DNA of 64,000 nucleotides. It comes from Axinella damicornis. Its lineage: Eukaryota; Porifera; Demospongiae; Axinellida; Axinellidae. Position 1 is the first letter of the stretch; each line of letters starts with the position of its first letter. Below, piece by piece: positions 45,501 to 57,614 of this stretch. The stretch is taken from NCBI GenBank assembly GCA_963931865.1, contig OZ007507.1, positions 976,139 to 1,040,138 of the forward strand. The letters are read 5' to 3'. A program made the translations under genes and the position numbers. The notes under the pieces are model-generated. The model was not told the origin of the DNA. It saw only the letters and a list, made by a program, of their open reading frames with translations, and searched no databases.

Positions 45501-48500
45501 CGTACAGGCAAGCCATGGAGGACGGAGGGAGGCTGTACCTGATAGAGTTTGGCTCTCTCTGATGATGATAGAGAACCCGAAGTCTGAGACTTTCACGTTG
45601 ATGTGCTTGTCTAACAGGATGTTCTCTGGCTAAATGGTGGAAAGAGGGGAAATCACGTAAGACTTTTCCGTATAAAAGCGTTCTGCTCTATCATGGACCA
45701 GCACATTGTAAAATTTGGGGAAAATTTGGAACCCTGCAAAATTATATCTCTGTGTAGTAAATTGACATCAAATCGCAACCACCATGCTTTCTGGTTGTCC
45801 TTTGCAGTAGGAGCCGGGAACAAGGCACCATTACAGAGTCGATAAATTTTTATCATTAAAGATTCAATTTTGTTATAGCCTCTAAATTATTATTTTCAAC
45901 ATTTTTTGTCAGACAGACAGACCGAGATTGATGGCCGCAACCACTTGCTTAATCCCATTTGTGTATATGCATGCTGGGTAAGAATTATGCAGATCATTAT
46001 TGTCTAACTGTTCACCTTGAGGTCTCTGTGTATAACGTTGTGCGTGTGCATGTGCTCCACTGCTGAAAATATCTGGTACATGATCTGCCTAGGGAGGGAG
46101 GGAGGGAGGGAGGGAGGGAGGGAGGGAGGGAGGGGGGAGGGAGGGGAGGGAGGGAGGGAGAAGAGAGAGGGAGGGAGGGAGGGAGGGAGGGAGGGAGGGA
46201 GGGAGGAAGGGAGGGGGAGGGGAAGAAGAGGAGGGACAGGATGAGAACAAGAGTAAAATGAAGAATTCAAGCTCACAGTGATCCATCATACCTTGTTTTC
46301 TTCTCTGAGAGCTTCACCATTTTGGTTAGGTAGTCAAACAACTCGCCTCCACCTGCACTGTGGGTGTAAAGTTCAAAGGTCATTGACCCCAACACTACAA
46401 AGGATGCAGGTATCCTACAGTAGCTCCTTTCCCTGATCACTCCTGCCCAGTGTTGATAAAGAGGTCTGCATGACACTTGTCAGCGCATGAAAAACTAATT
46501 GGATTTGGCCTGGATTACCATGCAGAACGATATGGTTTGGCTGGTCAAGTGGTTGAGACCAAAGCCCGGGGCAGGATTTAGATAACCTTGTTCCAAGGCC
46601 GTCTCTCGCCCCATTTCTAGCCACATACATGACCTTTGAAAGGTCACGTATGCGGCTAGGAACAGAGGGGGAAACGGCCTGGGAACGAGGCTAGGATTTG
46701 GAGGGCATTGTGGGTCCCAAGACTTACAGTTCAAACACCATAAACACGAAGGCTGGTGACTCAAACACATCTTGGAGGTTGACTGCCGGAAAAAGCAACG
46801 AAAGAATTATACGGCAATTTCAAGACATTCTGCTGTGTGGCGGCCACTTTGATTAAACCATCCTCACTGTCTCATGTACTTATTATACTATTGAAGCCAG
46901 CCTCATTCCCAGGCCCCCACCCAGCCTCATTCCCAGGCCCCCACCCAGCCTCGTTCCCAGGCCCCCACCCAGCTTTTCGTCATTTGCAGTACAGAAAGCG
47001 ATGAAAAGCTGGGTGGGAGCATGGCTCAGTTGAAAGGCAAATTCCTGCACATGCGTAGGTGTTGTTGTAGCCTCATTCCGAGGCCGGAGCCTGGGAATGA
47101 GGCTAGTGTTGTTGCTAAGTTCATTCAATTTCTAAATCAAAAATGGCCACCAGAGATCGTGTGACTATCACATGACTTACTGATGTGTCTGTGTGCTGGG
47201 AGGTAGCTCAGCACTTCTATTTCAGCAGCAATGGACTCTGTGATGGAGTCATCCTGCGACCTGTCGATGATCTTCACAGCAAACTCTTGTCCTGTTTCCC
47301 TGGAGACACACTTTCTGACCGTGCTGGAGAGACCTCTGAGGGGGAGGGAGGGAGGGAGGGAGGGAGGGAGGGAGGGAGGGAGGGAGGGAGGGAGAGGAAG
47401 GGAAAGTGGAGGGAGAGAATTGGCGAGAAGACAAATTGGTTCTTAATTGGACTTGGGCATAATATGTGCATGCGGCATAGGAGCATATTCATAACAGTGC
47501 TTTTAGCAAGCATGATAGTACAGCTTGCTGTAAGCATAGATAATAGAGACGTTACATCTCTATTATCTATGCTGAAAGTAGTTGTCTACTCACTTCATTG
47601 GCACCTTTCAGATATCCAGTTTGCCTGGAAGGCTAGGTCCAGGTGACGTATCAGCCTCTACTATTACCGGACTTCAGGTTCATTGCTTTCAATAGCTAGT
47701 TCACTATCACATATCAGCAGGCAGCCATATTCAATTTACTTTGGCCCTTGGGTCAAAGGTCACATCCCATTACATGTGAGTGTAATACACCTCAGGGCAT
47801 TGTGGGGCTCGCCTGAGGCGCAGCCTACTGCATATGGTCATAGGCTGGCTGCCCAGAGCGACATACAAACTTGACAGGAGTTGGGGGTGTGGCCTGAATA
47901 TAAGGTGAGTAGCTTCTGTCCAGAGCAAGCGTGCTGCGCTGCACCACGGGTGCTCACTACCCTGAGCCTCTGGTTGACAACGGCGGGCAGTTTGCAGTTT
48001 CAAGTTCGTAGCTCATCCTCCACTCAGTCTGCAGTTTCAAGTGTGTAGTACTACATAGACTACGCTGAGCCCATTCTCGTTCATGACAGTCTGCAGTTTC
48101 AAGTTCGTAGTATGTGGCCAGACTATGTTGAGCCCATTCATTCACGCAGTCTCAAGTTCGTAGTACAAGTACATAGTCCATCTTGATCTCGTAGCGTTAC
48201 CGGTGCAAATGATAGCTGGCCCCACCACCCGGTGCTAGAAGTCCAATCCAGCACGCATGCGCATGGCACCACATTATGATTTTCCATAATATGGTCATAT
48301 GCTAAACGCACAAACAAAACAGACATCCTGAGAACACAACTACGTGGGGCTCGCCCCAATTACATTTCCAGGAATTGCAGGCATAATTCCCAAGGCCTAG
48401 GAGCCTTGCACTAAGTCCTACTCCCAAGACCGTGTCCTTTGGAGGGGACATTTAGCCATCGGTACTGGGGGACCTGAAATAAACCTCACGGAAGGTCTGA

Positions 48501-48840
48501 GGTTGATGGCTTGAATAGGTAGGCTCTGTATTGAATAAGTCTCCAAGCCCTCGTTAGGCACAAAATTGTGGTAAATAGGGGAACTTATTATTATACTCCT
48601 CTAGAAGCTGCCTACATACTGGCACCAGCTAGCATAAGAGCAGCTCCTACCACACAGATCTAGCCATGATTCTTCCTAAGGATCACCCAATCATGCTTCT
48701 CCCCCACTACTCATGCATTCTCACCGTCCCAAGACTTCCTTGGGCTCATATTTAGCGTGGAACCCACCCTCCTGCAACACACTCTCTTCGCGCCGAAGCA
48801 TCCCCGTGGAAGTCCTCCTGAGTAAGTGACTATCGCTCAT
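42549..48840 (-). CDS. PHKG: Phosphorylase b kinase gamma (catalytic) subunit
   Basis: The model has 11 exons read right to left: 48840-48725, 47335-47181, 46782-46728, 46357-46292, 46088-46016, 45629-45539, 45382-45292, 44271-44242, 44124-44001, 43704-43582, 42842-42549. It encodes 405 aa, as in human PHKG2 (406). [10 protein letters not shown] opens the glycine loop. AVK gives Lys60, HRDLKPEN gives the catalytic Asp153 and DFG gives Asp171. GTPGYLAPE marks the activation segment; position 3 of the loop lacks a phosphorylatable residue, as in the constitutively active family. [16 protein letters not shown] and [16 protein letters not shown] follow. The tail [19 protein letters not shown] is the family-specific regulatory (calmodulin-binding) end. 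The enzyme phosphorylates glycogen phosphorylase in the PhK holoenzyme. Several acceptors follow long simple repeats. It is divergent to HPS4. Confidence 0.95.
42863..43027. repeat. 28-bp minisatellite, six copies
   Basis: The unit is aggtgagcttgtggctcctg plus tctagcag, in PHKG intron 10. Confidence 0.92.
43190..43350. repeat. 22-bp minisatellite, about five copies
   Basis: The unit is cagtaaattaacccctgacg plus gt, with decaying copies of the same theme (taaattac) for 100 bp to the left. It lies in PHKG intron 10. Confidence 0.88.
43945..43985. repeat. Poly-C tract
   Basis: A run of about 25 C flanked by CCCTCC lies just downstream of the PHKG exon 9 donor. On the sense strand it is a G run. 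Confidence 0.9.
44275..45290. other. PHKG intron 7
   Basis: Apart from the 21-bp array at its right end and half a hairpin element near 44375-44396, nothing recognisable was seen. Confidence 0.5.
45165..45290. repeat. 21-bp minisatellite abutting the PHKG exon 7 donor
   Basis: Six units of actggaatggggctggacag are present. The last unit is changed to ggggctcac, and its complement is the GTGAGC donor of exon 7. The unit shares ggaatggggct with the array at 15394-15731. Confidence 0.9.
45418..45442. repeat. Poly-G tract (C run on the PHKG strand)
   Basis: About 25 G lie roughly 40 bases upstream of the PHKG exon 7 acceptor in sense orientation, acting as a pyrimidine tract. Confidence 0.9.
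46090..46225. repeat. GGGA microsatellite at the PHKG exon 5 acceptor
   Basis: More than 25 GGGA units (CCCT on the sense strand) run right up to the acceptor at 46089. Confidence 0.92.
46582..46694. repeat. Hairpin element, diverged
   Basis: Ends are taaccttgttccaaggccg and cggcctgggaacgaggcta, with an inner stem around ctagccacatac ... gtatgcggctag. Confidence 0.75.
46899..47027. repeat. Hairpin element with triplicated left end
   Basis: The left end cctcattcccaggcccccac occurs three times in tandem before ccagcttttcgtcatttgc. A single right arm, gcgatgaaaagctgggtggg, follows. A tiny hairpin of the same family is at 47071-47104. Confidence 0.88.
47340..47396. repeat. GGGA microsatellite at the PHKG exon 2 acceptor
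   Basis: About 13 GGGA units on the plus strand form the polypyrimidine tract of PHKG exon 2. Confidence 0.92.
47536..47573. repeat. Small palindrome
   Basis: catagataatagagacgtta and tctctattatctatg form a hairpin in PHKG intron 1. Confidence 0.8.
47808..48362. mobile_element. Second GGGGCTCGCC-terminal element
   Basis: The segment starts cattgtggggctcgcctgag and ends gtggggctcgccccaatt, the same kinds of ends and the same length class (about 555 bp) as the element at 3557-4140. Inside are three tandem copies of tctgcagtttcaagttcgta. No transposase is seen. It lies in PHKG intron 1. Confidence 0.55.
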
Positions 48841-49003
48841 TACGTGGGTTTCGGAAGTAATAGTGCAGTAAGTACAGTCCAGTACTGCACTGCAGGGTAC
48901 ATGCAAATACATGCGTATATGCATAGACAATGTTTACATTTCAAATTTAGCCAATGTTGCGGATAATTAGAACACGTCACCCAGAGATCGAGAGGCGTAC
49001 ACT
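48841..49003. promoter_or_regulatory. Probable bidirectional promoter, PHKG / HPS4
   Basis: The divergent start codons are 163 bp apart. No TATA motif stands out. Confidence 0.6.
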
Positions 49004-51999
49004 ATGGATACTGCAGCGCGTGACAAGGAGCCGGTGTACACCACCACGACGAGCATAGACCGTACCTTCTTCCTCTTGGACCTCCATCGGTTGCGATCCG
49101 AGGGCGACACGCTTGAAAACGCGTTGGTGGTGTACAGGCCAGAGGCTGACTTGAAGAGGGTGGGTCCGGGTGGGGATGACTGTTCAATTGGTTGTTATAT
49201 ATCCATGATTTATACGTACTTGCTCAAGGATGAGACAACCAGTCTCCACTATTTGCTAGAGCTGCAGTTGGTGACGTTGCTCCCAGCGTATCAGCCGTAC
49301 TAATGAGTGGCCAGCGGCTGAACCTTTGAGCTAGTCTCATTCCCAGACCCCCCTCGGTCTGGGGACGAGAGCTTGTCAGCTAAGTTGAGATGTGCTATGT
49401 GTATTGACACAGTGCTCAAGACATGCTGCCTCTGAAGTAGAAATCTGCAAGCATGTATCTGACCAGTGGTGGGTGTAATTGTGCATGGTTGGTATTAGTG
49501 GTCACATGACCTCATTGTTCTTGTTCAGCAAAATCATGATCATCTTTTAGCCCCTCCCTATGCTGATACACACACTCTAGTGATCACCTTTAACCCCTCC
49601 TCATGCTCATACACACAACAGTATGATCACCTTTAACCCTGATACACACACTCTAGCGATCACCCTTAACCCCTCCTCATGCTCATACACACACTCTAGC
49701 ATCAGTATGAGCAGCGATGCTCGCAGCTGGTGGGGCTGGCCCTATGCACAATGAACTACACGAGCAAGTTTCCAACTTTTGTGAGATTGAGGGGAACTGG
49801 ATATGCCATTCGTGCCCTGGGACTGCGATACATCATGGTGAGGGAGTGGGTTGCCTAGCAACTAAGACAGGGGCAGCTTGCATCCAAGGCACAAAGAACC
49901 TCCAGGCAGTTTTGAAGACTGAGATTGTTTTTAGGGTTAGACTGGCTGTAAATGTTGACGATTTCAAGTCGTGAGATTGACTGGTTTGGTGCAATATTTG
50001 TAATGTAGTATTTTGTCGATCGTGAAGAAGTATACGCTATATGTGCTGAGTGGCTAGTGAGAAGGCACATACAGTAACACTGATCTAGGACAAAGGGGAA
50101 GGCTGACCTGCCAACAAGACGTGAGAAGGCTGACCCACCGTGTCACCACTCCCAGTGCCTGCAGCAGCATATTGTGAACTGTTGCTCTGCACAGTATGCT
50201 GTGAATTCACCAGTAAATCTGTATTATGCTACAATTTGGTAAATGGCTCTCCTTCCCCATGCGCAGTGTCTTTCAGGACGACCTGATGAGCCCTCAACCT
50301 GTGCCATTCACTACCTGAAGCAAATTGCTGATTTCTTTCAGTTCTATTACCACTCTCCGGCCGTAGTGCTGAAGGTGAGTTCTCTTGCAAGATTTGTCCG
50401 GGAACGGTGGGGTGAAGACGGTAGTATGATATCAATGGGGCTATTCCCTGCATACTGTGCAAGCATGTGACCAGCACCTGGGCACAGTCCCATTCCACTG
50501 CAAGCATGTGACCAGCACCTGGGCGCAGTCCCATTCCATTGCAAGCATGTGACCAGCACCTGGGCACAGTCCCATTCCATCGCAAGCACCAGGAGCCCGG
50601 ACACAGCTAGTGCTTTCCTGGAAGAGCGGCTGTTGCAGGCTGAAGGAGCATTCCTGTTTCCATCTATCTATCTATCTACCTATTTATCTATCTATCTATC
50701 TATCTATTTATCTACATGTAGTCATATATATGTCACTGATGAGTGGAATGAGATTGTGCCCGGATACGTGGTCACATGACTTTACTATAGCATCAGTCCA
50801 CATGGTCACATGATTTGCTATAGCATCAGTCCACAATGAGTACTCTGTGCAGTGTATATAGCACTGGACTATCTCACTCCTCAAGATATCATGACTTCAA
50901 TTAGGGAGACTGCCATGTGTGTGCACAAAGAGAATCTCCTCATGCGCACCCACACACATGCACACACGTGTGTGTGTGTGTGTAAAACTAATGTTTGCAA
51001 TGCAAGCACCACTCAACAAAGAGGGGAGGCAGATACAGTTGGCACTGCCGCCATGTTTGCCATTCATGGCACAGCTGGTATAAACACACATCCCACGTCA
51101 GAGAAAGACATACACGTTAAAATCATCCTCCTAGAGATCACTGACTGCAAATAGTACATGTAACCGACCACATGTACACACACCACACACAGCACCCACA
51201 TACACTCACACACAACCGACACACCCACCTACATCTACACACACACACACACAGTCTTCCTTACAGGACTGGGAGATCTTCACACGGACTATGGCCAGCA
51301 TCTTCCGCCACATCCTCAGATACCTCCTGGATGACCAGCACTCAGTGCCCGCCATGTTCAATCCCCTCCCCCACGTGAAGACCACCCACCCTGGCAAGGT
51401 GTGTGAGAGGCAGCCTCGTTCCCATGCAGCCTGGGAACGAGGCCAGTGGGAGGCGTAGTCCAGGTGGCTATGGTGGACGTAGATGGGCACTGTTGTTCTG
51501 CGCGTTTTGCATGATTTGAACTCAATGAATGTTCTCTTCAGATGCTCTAATCACTGAGCTACTGCAGAGGGCTGGCAGTGTAGAGTAGCAGGCCTCAAGG
51601 CATTTTGGCTGACTGCTGTCTGCGGTGCATGTTCACAGAAGTAGTATATTTATATTTTCCACTGCACTTCTAAATAGGACTGTATTGCTACACCCCCCCC
51701 CCCCCCCCTTATCCTCTCCACCCCCCTCTGCCTCTACCTTCCCTCCTCTCCCCCTGCCACCCTCATATTCTCTCTCTGTTTTCCTCCAGGACGGGACACG
51801 CCTGTACCTGCAGGCCTCCAGGTTACTGCGGGCCTGCCAGCAGCACTACTGCATTGCTGGCGGCTGCATCATGCACAACAAAGCGTGAGTGACGTGTGCG
51901 GAGTTCAAGAAACTCAGAATGTTGGGATCAGAACACACCAGTCAGAGCATTCCTTTATTACACCCTTCCCTCCGTTTCCCTCCCCCTTCCTCCCCCCCC

Positions 52000-52030
<31 letters not shown>

Positions 52031-55000
52031 ACACACACCCCTCCATCTCCCTCCCCCTTCACCATGACCACCTCAACCTCCTTCCCTTCCCCCTACTGCC
52101 TCTCCTCCCCTCCCCTTCCCCCTTCCCGCTCCCCCCCCCCCCCCCCCCCCCCCCCCCCTCATATGCAGAGTGCTCTGTAGCCAGCTGCCGCCTTCCCTCA
52201 CAGAAAAGCTTGCACTGGTTGGAGGAGGAGGGATTGAGGTACAATCATGAATCATGTAGCTACACAAGTTGCTCTGACCACTGTTGCAGTATTATGTCTG
52301 ATGTGCAGACCTGCAGTACATTTGAAATGTTGTGACAAATGTTCACTTCATTGTGGTAGTCCAATACTCAAATACACAACTTGATCGAGTTCCTCTTATT
52401 CTTCTCGACAGTTGAACAGCAAGTCAATACTTGAAGGTGAGCAACAGACCACTGAGCTAGTGGAGCATGTACGTCAGCCATTTACCAAAAGTTACATAAT
52501 TATGAAAACGTTTCTTTCCTTTAATTAGATAACATCACTCCGGACAAGGTGTGGGTAATTGAAGTGTATCTGTTGCAACAGGAAGACCTGATAGTGGACG
52601 ACCAGCGCAAAGACCTTGAGGAGCTGCAGAATGCTTACTCCAGCCTTGACTCCAACCCCAAGCTGAGTTCCTCGGCCCTCTTCTGGCGCCTCCAGTCGAC
52701 CAAGGGCCCCGGATGGCACAGGAAGGGCACACAGAAGAACATGCCCCCCTCCCCCTCTTCACCTTTCAGCAACCCTACTTTGAAACTCCGAAGTCCTTCA
52801 AAGAAAGGGGACTCCCCTCAAACAGTGTCCGAAGCTGACAGTGACACACACATGCCTGACCCTGTTGCATCCAGCACCCCTGCTGCCCACCACGCACAAC
52901 CAGGAACCAAAAACAGTAGAAGCAACTCGTGGCGGTCTGAGGATGCCGTCACCATCAGCTCCACCCTGAATACGGTTAGCTACAGCCCCAGAAACAAGCG
53001 CAGTCAGGCACACAGTACAAAGAACGCCCCTGATTCAAACCCCTATAATGACTATGATTCAGACCTCTATGATGACTTCGGTGATTACGTTCGTGCCAAC
53101 CCGGTGCTTCCTACGTCCCAATCTCCCTTGCGATTGAATCCCCAGTCCATGTCAAAGGGAGCTGGCGTTGGAGTGAAGTCGGAATGGACCGCTGGGAAAA
53201 GTTTGGAAACGGATGGCGATGCTTTGGATTCGAGACCTAGTACCAGCAGCAGTGAGGGGTTTGCAACCCCCTGCCCCACCCCTCCTAAAGATGGCTCAGC
53301 CATCATGAAGGCACACTTGAAAGCCCTGGTGTCCGATAGCACAACGTCCCTGGGCCTGAGCGGCAATGCTGAGAGGTCTAGCTCATTTCTGACGGCTTGC
53401 GAATTCTCTATGGAGAACTCCCAGCTTGAAACAGGCTCCGAACAAAGTTACCTGACTCAAGATGGTACGACTGCAAACAGCTCTGCCTCGACTGAAGTCA
53501 ATAAGATGAGTCTAGACGATGACCAGATTCAGAGATTAGTCAACTCAGCGGGGAGCAGTAGTACCAGTGAAACCCAGAAGAAGACTGTCTCCGTAGTGGA
53601 TAGCAACGTTCCTCCTCGTCCACCGAAGGGAGTCATGGCAAATTGGGGTTTCAAGAGCGAGCCAGTTGTGGATTCAGACGATGACTTTGTTAGCAGCACA
53701 GAGCTGGCCAAAATTCTTGACAACTTGCAAGGGAAAAGCATCACCACAAGAGGTGACGAACCTGGAACAGAGGAAGAAGTAAAACCTCCAGAAGAAGCAG
53801 ACACGGAAGATGGAGATGGAGCGGACGATGAGCGTAGTACTGTTCCGCAAGTGGTTGTTGGTGACGGCTTGGCACAGCCAGAGGGAAACAGAGAAGAAGC
53901 GGAAACTGCTGAAAACCAAAGATCACTGGATGTTGACCGGAGTGATTTTATCACCAGATCAGAACTCCAATATCTGGAAGGTGCTATCACAGGTATACAC
54001 AGGGAAGGGGAGAGTGTGGATGGCGATCATGAGGTGCACTCTCTGCTTGTTGATTCTGGACAGAGTGGAGTAATGCTGCAGGGTACTGCACCGTTGACAA
54101 ATGGAGGCCTAGATGACGAGGATGATATTGAAGGGATGGATGACAGAAAAGGGGAATTGCCTACTTCCAGCGGTTATGTCACTCCTAATGGTGATGCACA
54201 GGAAGATGCAATAACCACGGCAGTGAATCACAGACCGTTCTCAGACTGTACCAGCACAAGCAGACAAGAATCTCGAGCATCTGACAGTCCAGTCACGGAC
54301 AATGACAGTAGCAGCCTCCCGGAGAGTGATGGTGGTTGTGCTACCAGTGGTGTCCAATCAGAGGGACACTTCAAATCGTTCGAAAACGGCGAAGAAGAGC
54401 AAACCCACAGCCGTGATCCAGGAAGTGAGGTTGATGCTCTGAAAGATGAAGGTTTGGAGGATGAACCAGAGAGCAGCATGGCGTACCTTGGCATCAGCGA
54501 TCCTCCCCTGGACGGGACGCTGACCCCAGTTGAGATGACCTTGAACATTACTGCTCCGATATCCAGTGATTCAAAACTGAATGATTCTGGTGAGTACAGT
54601 AGTCTGCCCGAGGAGGAAGACGAGGGTACGGAGGTGTCTGTTGGGCCGTCTGAGAGTAGCACGACTGGTCAGGGTACACTAAAAGCAGGGGCAACTACGG
54701 GATGGATACAGCAGACCCTTGGAAGACAGAACGTACAGGTAGGTGTTACCCACTGTGCGTGGTCTGTCCAGCGGCTGTAACAGCATTTACACTCCCTCTC
54801 TCCCCTCTCTTGCTCCTCCCTTCCTCTACCCCCTCTCCCATCTTCCCTCTCTCCCCTTTCACCCTCTCCACCCCTCCCACCTCTCTCCCCTCTCCCTCCT
54901 CCTTCCTCCCTCTCCCCCGCTCCCCCTCTCCCCTCCTCCCACCCCAGCAAGAGAAGCCTCAGCGACAGCTGGAGAAGAAGTGCCTCTATGTCCAACGTCA

Positions 55001-55237
55001 CATGAACACTGTGGTCGCCTTGTTGGCAGACACTGGCCTACATCAGGACCATGGCTTGCTCAGCTTGCTGGTGAGTGACAGTACACACTCTGCTCAGGAA
55101 CGGCTGGCCTCGTACCCATGCACGTCAAAGAGGAAGAGCTGGTGTTGTTATTGTGTCTGTGCATCATCTATTCTAATGACAACTTACCCCCACACACACA
55201 CATCACGCATGCACGCACGCACACACACACTCACGCA

Positions 55238-55271
<34 letters not shown>

Positions 55272-55326
55272 CACACACACACACACACTGCACACATACA
55301 TGTACCACACTGCACCCCCCCCCCCC

Positions 55327-55357
<31 letters not shown>

Positions 55358-57614
55358 ACACACTGCACACACGTGCAGTGGCAGTCCCTCCTTCCCCAGC
55401 TGATGGACCTGGAGGTGGGAGCGAAGAAGAATGAGGAAGGACGGAGGGGACAGGAGACACGACAAAACAATTACATCGCCACCTTCAGCAACTCAGAGAG
55501 ACTGTGTGAAGGTAAGACCCGCTCCTTGGTGATGAGCTCCTGGTAATACTGTTATCCAACTGTTCTGAATGGAGGAAGGATTAGCACTTTGCACTACGAG
55601 CGGACTGTCCAGTTTCCTTGTGTGTTGTGTACCAAGTGATTGGGCAGTGGTTCCTCTAACACTGAGACTGCAGTATATGTCCTGACTAGTGAGGTGTCCT
55701 CATATTGTGGAGAGAAACTGTTTGGGTGGTTTCTGTCCTGAGGAGCTCAGATCATCTATTGGAGTGTACCATCATGGTTCTGCTGTTCATGAACCTGACA
55801 GTGATCCCTGTCCCTGTGGGGCTTCGTGCACCGATACTCATGCCCTCCTCTCTAACCCCCTTGATCCCCTTGCTCCTCCCTTGATCCCCTTCCTCCTCCC
55901 TTGATCCCCTTGCTCCTCCCTTGACCCCCTTGCTCCTCCCTTGATCCCCTTCCTCCTCCCTTGATCCCCTTCCTCCTCCCTTGATCCCCTTGCTCCTCCC
56001 TTGATCCCCTTGCTCCTCCCTTGATCCCCTTCCTCCTCCCTTGATCCCCTTGCTCCTCCCTTGCTCCTCCCTTGATCCCCTTCCTCCTCCCTTGATCCCC
56101 TTGCTCCTCCCTTGATCCCCTTCAGCCGAGCCATTCACAGCGGCCTATCACTACCGCCATGCTCTAAGGAGGGCCCACCAGGAATACCAGAGAGACCCAT
56201 CGCTCTTCGAGATTGGATTGAGGTTGGCATTGCTACATTAATTCTTTTCCCCCACTTCTGTCACTGCTTGTAGTACAAGCAGTGAGACTTGGAGAGGTGT
56301 AGGTATCGGCCTCCTCCATCATCACTCTGTAAAGGCCTGTGTTGTTAGGTATAGCCTTGTTCCCAGGCATTCTTCACCTCCAGTTTTAGCACTGCATTTA
56401 TTGTTGATGTAAGTGATCAAAAACTGCTTCTATAGTGAGGTATATTTTTGTGCCAAAATTGGCAGAAACGGCACTAGTTTCCTTTTCGCAGGATGACTGA
56501 TGTGCCATTTTTGCCAAATATGGACCAACGAACCAAAATTGGTATTGGGAATAGACTTGGAAGAGAACGTTGCACTAGGTATGGGTATGTGAATGAGATA
56601 AGAAGCTGGGGATTGTGCCATTGTGGCGGCATAAAAAGGTGCTTCCTTAAAATGATTTTTAATCTTGGTCTTATTTTTCAGCCAAAAGCTATATAATCCA
56701 TGGTTTTTCATGATTTTGAATCAAAATTGATGGCAAAACAGACATCGTTAGAATACTCCACTGATGCTGATCACAATGGTGCAAATCCCAGCTTCAAATC
56801 TCCTTCCTAGCCCAAGATACACCTACTTAGCTGGCATAATTTCTACTCTACATAATTATCCATTGCATAAAGAAAGACATGTTGTATCCTTGCAGTTGAA
56901 TGAGATATGAAGCTTGGTATATATTTTTATTGTGCCATTGTGATCAGCATGAACAGAACCTTCAAGTGATGTGCTAAATATGACTTTTAATATCGGTCAC
57001 ATTTTTGTCAAAAATCGCACTCGACCAAAGGCTATAATCCATGGATTTTCATGATTTTGGGTCAAAATTCAACCGACAGCAAAATAGACATCATTGGAAC
57101 GCTCCATTCATGCTGATCACAATGGTGCAAATCCCAGCTTCGTATCTCATTCCTAGCCCAAGATACATAGCATATTAGTCTTCCAGTTTTTGATCACTTT
57201 CACTACACTGTAGGCGATTCCTCCCCTCCTTCCTCTCCTCCTCTCCCTCTACATTGTTCCTCTCTCCTCACTCGATCCCCTCCTTCCTCCCCTCTCCTTC
57301 TCCTCTCCCTCTATCCTCTCTCCTCACTCCCCCCTCTGCTTTCCCTCTCCTTTTCTTCTTCCCTCCTCCCTCCGCTTTCCCTCCTCCCTCTGCTTTCCCC
57401 CCTCCTTCTAACCCCAGACTCCTTTCCTTCTTCCAGCAAGGAACACTGTCGCATGCTCAGCCAGCGTGTGTTTGACAGGGAAGTCTACTTCCAACCGGCC
57501 AGGCTCGGCCACGTGGACGCCATCACAACACACGCCACCATTGAGAAATACACCAAGGTCAAACAGCCCCACGTACAGCAACCTCCCAATACTCCAAAAG
57601 TCATGTTCCTCTGA
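49004..57614 (+). CDS. HPS4: HPS4-like BLOC-3 subunit
   Basis: The model has 12 exons: 49004-49159, 49706-49837, 50267-50374, 51267-51398, 51790-51884, 52169-52238, 52412-52436, 52529-54738, 54948-55070, 55379-55511, 56126-56222, 57437-57614. It encodes 1152 aa, against about 700 in human. An N-terminal longin-like region (FFLLDLHRLRSEGDTLENAL) is followed by FPTFVRLRGTGYAIRALGLR. Next come IHYLKQIADFFQFYYHSP, then IAGGCIMHNKAVLCSQLPPS, all aligning with HPS4. Exon 8 (736 codons) is largely an acidic, Ser-rich, low-complexity linker; it explains the extra length. Exons 9-12 make the C-terminal domain (NNYIATFSNSERL; ATIEKYTKVKQP). HPS4 with HPS1 forms BLOC-3, the exchange factor for Rab32/38 in lysosome-related organelle biogenesis. 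Exon 2 could start six bases earlier (49700). Confidence 0.85.
49332..49372. repeat. Short hairpin, GTC variant
   Basis: agtctcattcccagacc pairs with ggtctggggacgaga, in HPS4 intron 1. Confidence 0.75.
49540..49700. repeat. Tandem repeat ending at the HPS4 exon 2 acceptor
   Basis: Three to four units contain tgatcacctttaacccctcc and catacacacactctag. The last ctctag lies at the exon 2 acceptor. Confidence 0.85.
50462..50590. repeat. 40-bp minisatellite, three copies
   Basis: The unit is gcaagcatgtgaccagcacc followed by tgggcacagtcccattccat, in HPS4 intron 3. Confidence 0.92.
50663..50716. repeat. TATC microsatellite
   Basis: About 12 tatc units in HPS4 intron 3. CA/TG dinucleotide tracts also occur at 50949-50982 and 51174-51253. 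Confidence 0.88.
51411..51442. repeat. Minimal hairpin element
   Basis: gcctcgttcccatgc pairs with gcctgggaacgaggc, just after the HPS4 exon 4 donor. Confidence 0.85.
51990..52160. repeat. Pyrimidine-rich microsatellites before HPS4 exon 6
   Basis: A C run, a CA tract, CTCC-rich sequence and a second C run end eight bases before the exon 6 acceptor. Confidence 0.9.
54785..54947. repeat. CTCC-rich tract before HPS4 exon 9
   Basis: The whole intron 8 apart from its donor is pyrimidine-only sequence of the type ctccctctcccc. Confidence 0.9.
55190..55378. repeat. CA and poly-C microsatellites before HPS4 exon 10
   Basis: CA tracts flank a run of about 30 C and end at the exon 10 acceptor (gtgcag). 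Confidence 0.9.
55853..56125. repeat. 20-bp minisatellite before HPS4 exon 11
   Basis: About 13 units of ccttgatccccttcctcctc, or gctcctc variants, end directly in the exon 11 acceptor ccccttcag. Open frames on the minus strand are repeat artefacts. Confidence 0.92.
56435..57180. repeat. Dispersed repeat, copies 2 and 3
   Basis: Two successive copies (56435-56825; right half again at 57000-57175) of the repeat seen at 30690-31130, in HPS4 intron 11. Shared words include ccaaaattggca, aatccatgg and cctagcccaagatac. Confidence 0.75.

Noticed and set aside
55752..56138. Minus-strand repetitive frames of 98 and 128 codons
   Set aside because: They lie on the 20-bp pyrimidine array before HPS4 exon 11; no independent gene evidence.
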